Below, in pieces: positions 1 through 37,300 of a stretch of DNA of 64,000 nt. Position 1 is the first letter of the stretch, and each line of letters opens with the position of its first letter. Origin of the DNA: Burhinus oedicnemus (lineage: Eukaryota; Chordata; Aves; Charadriiformes; Burhinidae); assembly GCA_008921705.1 (NCBI GenBank), contig VFFE01007500.1:3238559-3302558 (forward strand), in the 5' to 3' direction. The translations under genes were made by a program, and so were the position numbers. The notes under the pieces are model-generated. The model saw only the letters and a program-made list of their open reading frames with translations, was not told the DNA's origin and ran no database searches.

Positions 1-26193
<26,193 letters not shown>

Positions 26194-26205
26194 TTTTTAG
26201 CAGAC

Positions 26206-27353
26206 CTGATGACAAAGAAACCAACATTAAGCAGAAAGAGTCAGGCTCCGACTAACGAGGATGCTGTTGGTGCGTTTTCATTCAGTATCACGTTCCTTTA
26301 CTATTACCGGAAAGCAACTCCCTCCCTGAAAGACAAGACAAAAAGCTATGAGGGAATGCTATTTCTCAAACAAAATTACACATAGGAAACATAGCGTGGG
26401 CACTAATCTGAAAGGCACCAATTACAAAGACGTAAAAACCCAAGGATACACTAAATTCTGAAAAAGATCAAAGATTATTTCTTGCGAGGCAAAGATTTTC
26501 TTCTCCGCCGCTTTTTCCCAAAGCCCCACTGGCTCCGGGAGACCTCCCGGATTTTTACCAAAGCCGGGCCAAACCGCGCGCCCCTCAGGTTGAACCACAA
26601 ACCCGGGAGCCCGCCTCCTGAAAAGGGCTGTGCCGGGACGGGCGCGGCTACGAGCACAGCTTCACCTGGCGGCTTCACATCCCTTCCAGTCCCCCACAGG
26701 TTTGGGGTTTTTTTTTCCCGGGTGAGCTTAGCCCGACCGCCCCCCCCGCACTCGGCCGCCAAGCCAGCGGCGGGACCCCCACCTCCCCCGAGGCTCGGGG
26801 TGCCGCTGCCCGCCCCGCCCCGCCTCCCCTCAGCCAGGAGCCAGCGACGGGGCCGGGCGGCCGAAACTTTCCGGCCCGGCCCGGCGCCTCGGCCCCGCGC
26901 ACGGGGGTTTGAAGGATTTCGCGGGGGAAGGAGGGGGAGGGGGAATAAATATATGAAGAAAAGGGGAGGGGTGGGGAGTTGACTCGGCACAAGCCGCCGG
27001 GTGCCGGGCTCCCGGAGGGCGTTGGCCACCTGTCCCACCGCCCCCTCCCGCGGCCGCCGAGCCACCGCCCGCGCCGCCGGGAAGGACGGCGGAGGGGCAG
27101 GCGGAGGCTGCTCCGGGGGATGCCGGCGGAGGGGAAGCGGGGCAGGGCGGCAGCGGCACAGGCGGCGGGCGGGCGGAGCCCCCCCGCCCCGGTTGCCGGC
27201 GTTTCTTCCCCTCCGCGGGGCGAGGGGGAAAGAGGGGGTGCCCGGCTCCGGGAAGCCGCACCGCTTTCCCCCCTGCCCCACCTCGAAAAGGGGGAAAGAA
27301 AGCAAGAGCGGCGGCTCGTCCCGGTTTCAGCGACGGTAGGGAAAGGCGAGTAC
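26206..27353 (-). other. KRAS: KRAS intron 1 (1,148 bp)
   Basis: This intron separates non-coding exon 1 from exon 2. Its first 850 bp or so in the gene sense (about 26480-27353) are still part of the GC-rich island, and the rest is ordinary AT-rich sequence ending in a pyrimidine-rich acceptor. The long open frames here on both strands come from high GC content and are not genes. Confidence 0.85.
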
Positions 27354-27560
27354 CTGCCTGGCGCTGCAGCGGGCCGCGGGAGCACGCCGGCGCCTCCCTT
27401 GCCCGCCCCGCCGCGGCGGCCGCTCCGCTCCGCGTCCCTTTCCGTCCCGGTCTGAAATGGCGGGGGACGGGGAGGGCTGGGGCTGCCGAGGGAGACGAGC
27501 GCCGAGAGGGCGGATAGATAGATGGACGGACGGGCGCGATCGATGCGCTCCGCGCTCCCC
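27354..27560 (-). other. KRAS: KRAS exon 1, 5' UTR (5' end approximate)
   Basis: On the minus strand the donor reads CAGGCAG|GTACTCG, with the last exon base at 27354. About 100 bases upstream in the gene sense, at 27455-27469, is CCCCCGCCATTTCAG. This closely resembles the start of the human KRAS 5' UTR (CCCCCGCCATTTCGG, from memory). Exon 1 is non-coding: the ATG lies in exon 2. The transcription start is not visible directly, and 27560 is only a rough limit. CAGE or 5' RACE reads ending between 27455 and 27600 would fix it. Confidence 0.75.
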
Positions 27561-27595
27561 CGCCCCTTGCGGCAGCCCCGGCCCCTCCTCCTCCT

Positions 27596-27693
27596 CCTCC
27601 TCGCCCTCCCCCTCCTCCCGCCGCGCCGCCTCAACCGCCCGCGGCCGCGGGCGGTTGAGGCGGCGCGGCGGGAGGAGGGGGAGGGCGAGGAGG
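27596..27693. repeat. Perfect 98-bp palindrome in the KRAS promoter
   Basis: The two 49-bp arms (27596-27644 and 27645-27693) are exact reverse complements with no spacer, checked base by base. The first mismatch lies outside, at 27595/27694. The centre is the octamer gcggccgc (27641-27648). One arm is polypyrimidine plus CG-rich sequence, the other its mirror on the purine side. It lies just upstream of exon 1. It may be real DNA able to form a cruciform, or a fold-back error in the assembly of hard GC-rich sequence. Confidence 0.97.
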
Positions 27694-27900
27694 CGGCGTT
27701 TTGTGTCGCAGCGTGAGGGGAAGCCTGGCCGGGAAGTGCGCGCTCGAGGGCGGCGAAGGGAAATAAGTACAATTCCAGCGTTTCCTCGCCATTTCCCCCT
27801 CCCTTCGTCGCCGGCGGGGGCGAGACGCGACGGACCCGGCGCGCACCGCCGCAACTCCTCGTAGCGGGGGGCTGAGGGAAGGAGGCGTAACGGCCGCCCG

Positions 27901-30900
27901 AAGGCTTTTTACCTGAGGGGAGCCCTTTGGCAGCCCGGCCGGGGTAGGCGTAAGACGTAAAATGCTAAACGTAAAATGCTTTTTTACCCGAAGCCGGTCA
28001 TGAAAATGTCAGCAGAGGCCCGGCGGAACGGCTGCGAAACTTCGGCGCCTGTTAAAGTTGGTCGGCTTTCACTCGTTTCGAAATAAAATGCGAGGCTTTG
28101 TTATTCGCTGCCGGGGTGCTCTGTATACAAAGTTAATAAACACAGGGGTTTTTTTGGAAGCAAGTTAACGATTGCGTAGTGCAGCTTGTTGTCTTATTAA
28201 AAGGGCAAAACCATAATTCCCTGTAATTGCAAGGCTCTAATGTCTTGGTTAATATACTATAACGTCATTGATGCGCCTGTGTTGCATCCCAAGCAGCAAG
28301 ATTCTTTTGAAACACGTCGCGAGGTCTCGGACAAAGGTAGTGAACCTTATTCCTAATGAAGCTTATTCCAAGGGTAATTCCCACGATGTCGACTGGCTCA
28401 TACAAGGGATTAATTTGGTCAGTTTTGCTTTCCCTCTTTAAATTGGAAGGTCAAAAGTAAACACGGTGTGTCTCCACATCTGGTGTGCAAGAGTTTTAAT
28501 GTAAGAGGCTGGAGCTTTGTTCTCTGCAACTGCGTGTGACAGCTTCCAGCTTCTTTCATGTGCATGTGAGGGGCTCTGCTTTTGGGCCGTACCCAGCTGA
28601 GCATCGAAGGCGTTAACCCTCTGGGGCTGTGCTGCCTAATTTAGAAAGCGTGTTCCTGTGATTAATTGACGTAAATAAGCCAAAGCCCCCGTGGTGGTGT
28701 TCAGCGCTATTCCCTGATGCTAAGGTGTTAAGACTCAGGTGGAAAACAAACACATCTTTGAGCTGTTGTGTGAAACATGGTGTCTTTTCAGGCAGAGACC
28801 GCTTTTCTTGTATTCTTGAAGTGAGACACTTTTTGTCACTGAAAACCTGTGGGAGCTTCTGTCAGGATACTCATATGCAGTGGGAAGTTATACATTGTCA
28901 TGAAGTGTGGGGAAAATGAAACTGGGAAACTCTTTAGGATCCCCGTTTTTCCTCTCCCAGTGATTTAGGTGTTAGTAACCTGGTTATTTTTGTGCTAAAC
29001 ATTCTTATTAGATTGTTTCCCAACAGCCTCAATAAAAAAGACTCACAAAAATACATATGACGGTGTAACATAAAATCATCTCACAAATCAAAGTTAAAAC
29101 TGAGTGATTCAGAGTGCTTGTTAAGTAGGCTACCTCACATGAGCAGATGTAAAAACCAAAAGAAAGACCTGCTTTCAAAGAACAAGTAGCCTGGTGGTAA
29201 AACCGCAAGCTTGGGATGTGGGAAACCCACATTCCCATCTGTGGTGTGAAAGAGGCAAAGAAAGGATTTGAATGCAGATGTTTGGTAACTGAGGTAAACG
29301 CCCTGATCAGCAATTTTAGGATAGCCGGATCTCACTTTCGTATTTTGCCCCCCCTAGGAAAATTATTTGTGTGTTGTGGTTCTTCCTAATGCAGTGAGAA
29401 AATGCCTGCGTAACAGGAAAACTTGCCCAGTTCTCCACAAAATGCCGGTGTTCCACAAACAGCTGGGATGGTTTGTTCTCATCAACAGGGCGTTATATCA
29501 GGAGAAGCTGTTCATCTTTAAACCCACACAGTCCCAGCTGGGATCAGAAGAGTATCGGGAGAGCAGCTGCCTTCAGTGGAACCTTCTCTGTGAAAACTTC
29601 AGGTCCCAATGACAGCTTGAATTGCCGTATCTCCGTACGATCTCAATGAAATGTGCAAACAATCATTTTGCATATAGTTGGAGGGAAAATGAATTGTTGG
29701 GATTATGGAGAAAGCAGAATGCAAAGCTTGATTTTTTTTTAGTGTGTGCACAGATTTGTTTATAAATGTCTATTATGAAATTGCTGTTTGCTTTAATTAA
29801 ATTTCATTTAGAAATATCTTCTCAGGCTTATGTGTGAAGTGGTTTGAAAACAAGCTGAAATAAATGAGCTGATCAAAAATATTAACTGCCAACCCATACA
29901 CTGCATTGATATGAAAGCTGGTGATAAGTCAGCACAAGCGATGCAAAACCTAGATTTTGCAGAAGTGCTGTTCTATGAGTTACCGACTTCATTTTAGTGA
30001 TTGTTTCTTCAGTGCAATTTGCCCGGAGAATTCTGAACACAGGCAAAGAAGATGCTCTTCCTCAAATCCCAAAACACTTCAGTGTGCTAGAGCTAAACAC
30101 ATTCGTTAAGTTAAAGCATATTCATCAATTCAAAAGCTTCTTCACATTTGCATTAAATATTCTAGTCCCAGTCTTCTGGATCCTCCGTGGATATGGATCT
30201 TTGAGGGCAAATCACCAGTCACAGCTTCTGACAAGATGCTTCCCTTACGATACCAAGCACTAGGCCCAAACGCAAGTATAATCCCATCAGCCACATATGT
30301 ACGCTACTCACATTTGCCCAATCCTGAACATTATGCAATAAAGTCAATGACATTTTAACTTTGAGAATATATGAGCTTTCACCACCCGTCAGCAGTTGTG
30401 AGGTCGGGGGGAGGAAATGTAAAATACAGCTCCAGCCTCAAGATAAATAGTAAGCTTTCCCTGTAACAGAGAGTGTCAGACAAGCTGAGACAAGAGTTAA
30501 TTTTCCTGTGGCTTTTCCTGGCATTGAACTCTATGCAAAAGCAGATGCAAAGCCAGTGTAGAGTTACTACAGGAAGATAAGTGGGTTTGTGCAGCTTCGA
30601 GTTTGCCTGCTGTGAATGAGGAATATTAGTAAAGAGAATTTTTCTGTCACACATAGATAGACCAAGGGTCCCTGGCCCATACAGCCAGTAGTGATGCATA
30701 CGTTGTCAGATAACCACCAATATAGATTCAGTCCCGGCCATGCATAAGCACATGGTTATACTTCAGTTGGTTTAGCCAGAGGCCACAATACTGGCGGTAA
30801 TGGTGGTTTCATGCTTTTAGGCCACCATTATGGCACTTTGCGCAAGAGCAGACACTACCTGATCAGGCTGCACATGTGAACTGTTTACATTGCAAAGTTT

Positions 30901-31247
30901 TTGAAGACATTTGGCCTGGCTGTGTGAGTTTATATGGGCTGTGTATTTTGTTTTATGCAGGCACGTTAATTTGCTCTGGTGTAAGATTCCATGTGTCACC
31001 CATTGGAGCAGCATTTGAGACATTCCTGTCATTTGGGGTGTACCAGCCTTTAGTTTTTACCTCTTCTCCTCCCAGGATAATTAAGACTTTTAAGGAAGTC
31101 CTGCCCACTTTGTTATGTGCCCTACTGTTATTAGAATCACCTACAGAATATTTTTCTTTTTAAGTCCTATCTAGAGCAGTACCAATGCCCTTACAAATTT
31201 TTGTCTGCTGACACAGCAGGATACAATCATATTGCCCAAGACTTTTT
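27901..31247. other. Upstream flank of KRAS, no gene seen
   Basis: GC content falls quickly after about 27.9 kb. Short open frames are scattered on both strands without recognisable domains or paired splice signals. One decayed repeat is noted at 29185-29330. Confidence 0.7.
29185..29330 (+). repeat. Ancient tRNA-like/palindromic dispersed repeat, copy 1
   Basis: agcctggtggtaaaaccgc, then ttgggatgtgggaaacccac, then later aaaggatttgaatgcagatg and a closing gataggc-like end read like an old tRNA-headed SINE or MITE-like element with near-palindromic halves. The same pattern recurs at 59238-59365. Family name not certain. Confidence 0.4.
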
Positions 31248-31334
31248 GGAAGATGTCCCTGCCCAGGGCAGGGGAGTTGGACCAAGATGATCTTTAAGTC
31301 CCCTTCCAACTCTAACCATTCTATGATTCTCTGT
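31248..31334 (+). mobile_element. CR1 LINE 3'-end fragment
   Basis: The stretch from ggaagatgtccctgcccagg to ttggaccaagatgatcttta and on to ccattctatgattctct is the typical CR1 3' terminus of birds, in plus orientation. Only about 90 bp remain, so it is a dead 5'-truncated copy. Confidence 0.85.
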
Positions 31335-34300
31335 ATAGGACAGCATACAGTGAACTTCAATATATAAATGTTTACGTCAATAGAAAAATATCTCTATAAG
31401 TGCAGTTTTAAATATGTATGAATTTATATCAAAATAAAGGCTATAGTTCTCATAGGGTGTTAATTTTTGTGCCCTATCAAATTTCCTGCAGTGATACAGA
31501 CCTCCTACTAATTTTACATGTATAGACTGAAGTTTAACATAGATTAATTCACACAGTATATGAACACAGCATATATGGACTCACACTGAATGTGAACGTG
31601 TTTTGCCTTGTCACTGCAAATCCTTTTCAAATTATCTGATGGACCCCAAGAAATCCACAAACCCTAAACCAAAATTACCTTTCAAATGCTCAGCTGTATA
31701 AAGCACAAGTCTAGGTTCTGCTCCTTTGGCTTCAGTGGCAGCTAGGTAGTCCACTACTCACTTTAAACACAAGAATAGCGCAAGGTCCTGCAAACCTTCC
31801 TTCTTTTTTATATGTAGGAATAAGGAAACATGGTTAATGTATTTTTCTGCAATAATATTAGGTTTGGCTTGAAAGTAACATGCTAAGATACACCACATTA
31901 CTGGTATTTGGAAATGGTTTGACTTTTGGTTTAATTTAGCTGTCTCTGACTTTTTGAATATAGTTCTCTGCTAAAAATGGTGTGGGGAGAGAGGAACAGT
32001 TCAACTGTGAACTATTCTTCAGAAAACTGGATGCTTTTGCCATCCCACTAATGTCATCTGGCATTAATTAACATAGCATCTCTCTAATTATATTGTCAGC
32101 ATACAGCCACTAAATTAAAATACAAAGAGAATTGTTAAAATTTCCCAATTTAACTTTGGTATTTCTTTTAAAGCATAATTTTTCAAGTTTTGTATATACA
32201 GGAAGGCATCCAAAGCCCACTAAAGTTAATGGGCTTCATTCTGATTAGGCCCAGAAATGTTTGGAAAAATCAGTGGGGTGTCCAAATTGCCTCTCTAAAC
32301 CAAGCAATTAGACGCCTCATTTCTATTATTGGCACCCACAGCTCAGCACCCAAAACTAACTGAGTATGCAACACTGCAGATCTAACGGGTCTCTCGAGGG
32401 ACTGAAGACTGCCTCATGGGGAGAAAAAGAGACCATTAGACACAGTGGAAGTTCACCATCCCGCTGCACCCATGCCTTTAGAGTGCCAAACAGAAAACAC
32501 TAGGAAGAATGACTTAAGTAGATCTCCCCTACCCGAGACAGCATGGAAGAGCAGTGGGGGGGGGGGGTCTCCACCCCACACACTTGCAGTGTGACTGGGT
32601 CGGCTGCAGCAAAACGTAGCCCTGAGACACACCAGACATCTGCTCCTCAAGTGGAACCTGCAGGAGGTGAACAGAGAACACCAGCCCCGGCACGACCCAC
32701 TCCTCACAAGCTGCTGCCACCTCTCTCCTGCGTGTTTTCCTCTTCCCATCCTCGTGAGTCGGTGTGTCAGGCACAGCACAGTGACCGGCTCTGCACATTG
32801 CCCCTCAGCTCCAGCTGGTGGGAGAAATCAGGTAGCTGAGGAAACATGGCAGTGCTGCATGGTGACATACCATGCTTTTTGCATGGTCTTATGGTCAGCT
32901 GCTCCCTGATGCTCTCCTAATGAATTTTGTGTCCCTCTTTCTTTGACTGGGGAGAACTGTGGAGAAGAACTAGTGCCTTGGCAGAGCTTGTGCTCTCCGT
33001 GCAGAGCTGAGAGGCCTTGAGCAAAACCTTTGGTTCCAGCTAAGTCCACCCTGCTTAAAAGCACCCTGTCCATGGGCAAGAGGAATCTGCGTGTGCGGCT
33101 GAGCCAGGCCGGGAACGACACTGAAGTAAAACACTGGGCTAACTTTGCCTTTTGGCATGGCCTAGAGTTCAATCCTGCTCTCATTGAATGGCAGTTCTGC
33201 CACTTGCTTATGCCTGGATTTACACGTTAGTATTGCCAACCTTTCAGCATCACTAGCCTTCACTCATATCCCTTGGTATTATTAAAATCTTTGAGATCTA
33301 GCTGATTTCTAGCTCACCAAGAGTTTTATTTCTCTGGAGTTTGGTAAAACTATACATCTCCTTGAGATGATCAGAAACACATGGAAAAATATTAAAATGG
33401 TGTATAAAGTGAAAAAGAATGGAATATTTTTTTTACAAGACAGCTACTCTTTTGCTGCAGACTTTTTACTTCAGGAAAAAGAAAATCAAAATGTTGTCAG
33501 CACTTTGGAAACCATGTCCCTTTTTCTGCCCCAACAGTCTTTTGCCTATTTTGCGTAGACCTGTAGGCTGAGCACGCTGCCACAGCTGAGGACAACGCAT
33601 GAAGACCTAATGTTTTTCAAATAAGTAAAAACCATTCCAGCAGTAGTAGCAGTTCACATTTTTCTTGGACAGGATGTATTTCCCCAGCTCCCCTGGGAAA
33701 CTGGAAGCAGAATCCCAGGGCAGCCCTCCTCACAAAACCGCTGTGCTTCGGAGACAGCTATTTCGGGGATATGAACCAGCCTGGCAGACTCAGCCACTGG
33801 AGATGCTGGACAACTTGCAGATTTAGGGAAGGCTGGAAGCCCCTGATCTCAGTGGTCCACAGACCTCTCAGACAGCAGAAGAGCTCGGAGCCTGAAAAAC
33901 CTATGTACCCGGCCTTGCAGTCCAGGGAACTGCCTGGCAGGTTTGGAGCCCAACATCCTGGCAAGGCAAAGGACAGGCGAGCAAGAAGCTTAAATTGAAA
34001 TCACCAGTTTCACACAGAAAGTTCTGGGTGGCAAATCCCCATTTCTTGATCGAGGCCACAGCCTGGATGCAGCTGTTTACCAGCTGAAGCTTGGTCAGCA
34101 CAGGGCTGCATTAACTCCTGCTGGGACACTCTGAACACAGATGGCAAGGAGCATGCTGGCCTTATCTCACATAGCCTCTCCCACAGAAGATGTGGTGCTG
34201 CCCCTTCTATGAAGAAGCACGCATATCTTGCTGTGGTACCTTCATGACCAGTTCATTCACTGCTGTCCCAAAGGCTAAAATATGGCCCGCTGAATGGTAT

Positions 34301-37300
34301 TTTTGGCCCATCCAAATGATGCAGGACTGGACTCCCTGTGACCCGCAACTTGTCAGTCATGCACACCAGTGCCAAAATCTGTGTGGGCAGGGTGCATTTA
34401 CAAGGCCACTAAATCAAAGTGGTGGGATTTTACACAGGGAGAGGGGCAAGCATGCACCCAGGTTCCCAGTCATGGGGCATTTAAAAGATGTCTGGTCTCT
34501 GAGCAGATTATTCCGTAAAATGAAAACTAAGCTTGAATATACCAAATTTTGTGCTCGCACCTCTTAGTTACATAATACATTAAGTTAGGTGATAAATGGC
34601 CTGGAACAACCACTGTGGCCAGACCCTCCAGCAGCATAAAGGAATATGGTGTGTGTAGACTGATACCAGTATTGCAGCCATTTCTGGGCTTCCCAAGGCT
34701 ATAGGTGAAACTGAGTTTTGCAACTCAAATGATACAGTGGCCTGAGGCACTTCTGCGGTGGGAGGCAAGGATGTGTAACTGGGACAAAACCTCTGGTGAG
34801 CTGAACTGTCCGCTCCTGTTGCTGCCAAGGCACAGTGAGGCATGAGACAGTGGTTGCTACTGCTGGGTACGGCCAGCCCCAAACCATATTAGTCATCTTT
34901 ATCCCATATAACCAAGCTCTTCCTTGGCACAGCAGCTTCCATACGCTGTCACAGGCGTGGGCAAAAAAGACAGTGGGTCCACACTGTTCCTGCCTCTTCC
35001 CTTACTGTCCTGGTCTGCTGTCTTCGCTCTACATCTAGAGCCAGCCCAAATAAATTATGTATGTTAATATATGTATTTTATAGCAACGTACAAAACAATT
35101 CTTTGATCTCAGTTTAGGCCTTTGGTTGTTACTACGATACGAGCGATAATAAATAAATAAACACAGGAAGAAGTAATACGTATCTGCAGCAGCAGTTTGG
35201 TTACCTGCTTCCTCACACATACACCCAGTCCAATGCTAGAATTTCATTTTAGGAAAAGGTCACTGTACTCGAGATCACAGGCCTTACTTTGCTGCGCTGT
35301 AATTCAGTTTTCATCCCATTTCATTTCAGGAGATTCCACCGTACATTTATTACCTTACACACTCAGAATTATTCAGGAATGGCTGCATTTACTCCAGACT
35401 CAAATTAGAACAAGTTATAGCAAAATTTGTCTTGTGGTGGTTACTAAGTCCAATAGCAGTGTACAGCCCTAGGAAATGCACCTAGAGCCGCTGCAAGAAT
35501 GTGAATACAGCGGGAAGTATTGCTGAGGTGTAACACATACACTCAGCAATGGTTCTAAAAATAAAAGAAACTTCTGTATAATCATAACGGTGGGATTTTT
35601 AGTATCGCTTGCTCTTGCAAAGGCAGTTAAATAGATGCTGACATAGAGTACCAAGGAAGGAAATGTACGTGTTTATTTTGGAGTGTTTGGATCATTGGAT
35701 AGAAAGCTTATAGGAAAATGGAAAACATGCAGCAGTCATTTATTTCTAAAGGGAAGGGGGAGAAAAGTCAAGGAAATTCCCTCAGTCTGCTTGGAGCCAG
35801 GTTTTCAGCTGGTGTAAATTTGTAGGCTAGGTTAAAATTATTGGAACCAGCTCGTCCTGTATCAATAGAAAGCAATACAGCAATGCTGATTTACATTAGC
35901 TGGCAATTTGAGGCCCTGAGGAGAGTCAGCATTACCAGACTCCTGCATCAGGGTAAGACCAAGGCTTTCTCGTAGGATCAGATCCAGCTCCTGTCTGCAG
36001 CGGAGCTGTGCGGCCAGGTAGCGGCCCCTGTCCCTTGTTATGTGTCAATAAACATCAGCTTCTGCCTCTCTTTCCGCCACCCTGGTAAGTCCCTCCCTGA
36101 CCACATTAAAATAAAATTTGAGCTTTGCAACAGTGATTGCCATTTGCTTGTCCTTAGGTCCCAACTCTCAACAGCTTTGCAGACCGAAAGTGTATTCTTT
36201 GCAAGCTCCTCAATATGTTTGCATTTTCAGCCGTTACATTTTTTATTACACATCATTGAATTTGATGCATCAAGACTTTTACACAGCTTGCCCCTGCTCT
36301 CTAGGAATTTCACAAATAAATCACTCTACAGTAGAAAGGCATTGGATAACCTTTTACGCTAGAATGCTATTTTTAAGTGTTTTAATAAAGAACACTATTG
36401 TTTTTGAAAATATATGGCTATGGTGAAATAAGTTAATGGTTTGCACATGATGTATCACACCCATGATAAAATTCTTCACAGCAAAGTTAAAAATCCCAAG
36501 CAGTAACCACGCACACAGAATTGTTAAGGATACACTGTGGGTTGAAGCTCTCCTCTTTGTCTGAGCATTTAGACCTTTCTGAGCGTCCTTTGTGTAACAG
36601 AGCACAGATATAAAAGCCAGGCGTAATGATCCAGCCACTTTTCCACACCACAGGGTCAGAGCCTTGGGCAAAGGTTTCCCCCATTCAAAGGCAGGGATGG
36701 AGGAGAGAAAGACAGCTGCCTCTCGGTTTTGTGAGCGCACTGAAAAGAAAGGATACCAAAGCATCTGTTTCTTGGGACAAGGCCATGGTGCTTCTGCAAA
36801 GGGGAATTGACTGTGTGCTGTTTATAACCAGGCTTGTGGTCATCAGCAAGTGTCTGTATGTTCTTTAAATAGACACATTACCCGAAGGAAATACCCAAGT
36901 CAGCACCTCTGTATCCTGCTCTTAGAGAGGAAACCTGACCTACAAGGCATCAAAATTTGCTGCTGCTTGGCGAAGGGGCAGAAATACTTTAGCTAAGGCC
37001 TGACTGCTGCTTCCTTTTCTTGGAGAGGTAGCTCCGTCATGCTTGGTTCAGCTCTCACGTATGTCAGTTTTACTCTGGGGTGACTCCAGTTACTTTAAGG
37101 AGTTGTTCCATAATTACACAAGTGGCAATGAGAAAAGAACCAAGCCTGAAGGAACTGCTTCCTAAGTAAAGCAAGAAGGATATGATTGAGTAATTGATTA
37201 GTTTATAGATTCCTCATTTATTCCCACTAATTGCTGTTAAATATGGAAATATATATTTCCAAATATTTGTCCCAGGAAATTACTGCTCTTTTATCTGATA

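Larger units (their letters stand above)
26480..27900 (-). promoter_or_regulatory. KRAS: KRAS CpG-island promoter
   Basis: About 1.4 kb of very GC-rich, CpG-dense sequence stands out sharply from AT-rich DNA on both sides. It covers exon 1, the start of intron 1 and the presumed promoter. There is no obvious TATA box near exon 1, which fits a housekeeping-type promoter. GGGCGG/CCGCCC Sp1-type boxes and purine-rich runs such as 27670-27693 (gaggagggggagggcgagg-like) occur. The human KRAS promoter is known for a G-quadruplex-forming purine element, and the purine runs here may be its counterpart, though I cannot align them. Confidence 0.88.

Noticed and set aside
26475..27864. Long overlapping open frames on both strands (up to 365 codons) in the GC-rich island
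   Set aside because: They overlap in several frames and on both strands, consist of Arg/Pro/Gly/Ala runs, and arise because stop codons are rare in such GC-rich DNA. The region is the KRAS promoter, exon 1 and intron 1.
30790..30836. Imperfect inverted repeat (ggcggtaatggtgg / ccaccattatggc)
   Set aside because: About 12 of 14 pairs, short, and plausible by chance in 64 kb.
33764..34000. GC-richer segment with a 75-codon frame that looked like a possible repeat
   Set aside because: I could not match it to any family from memory, so no claim is made.
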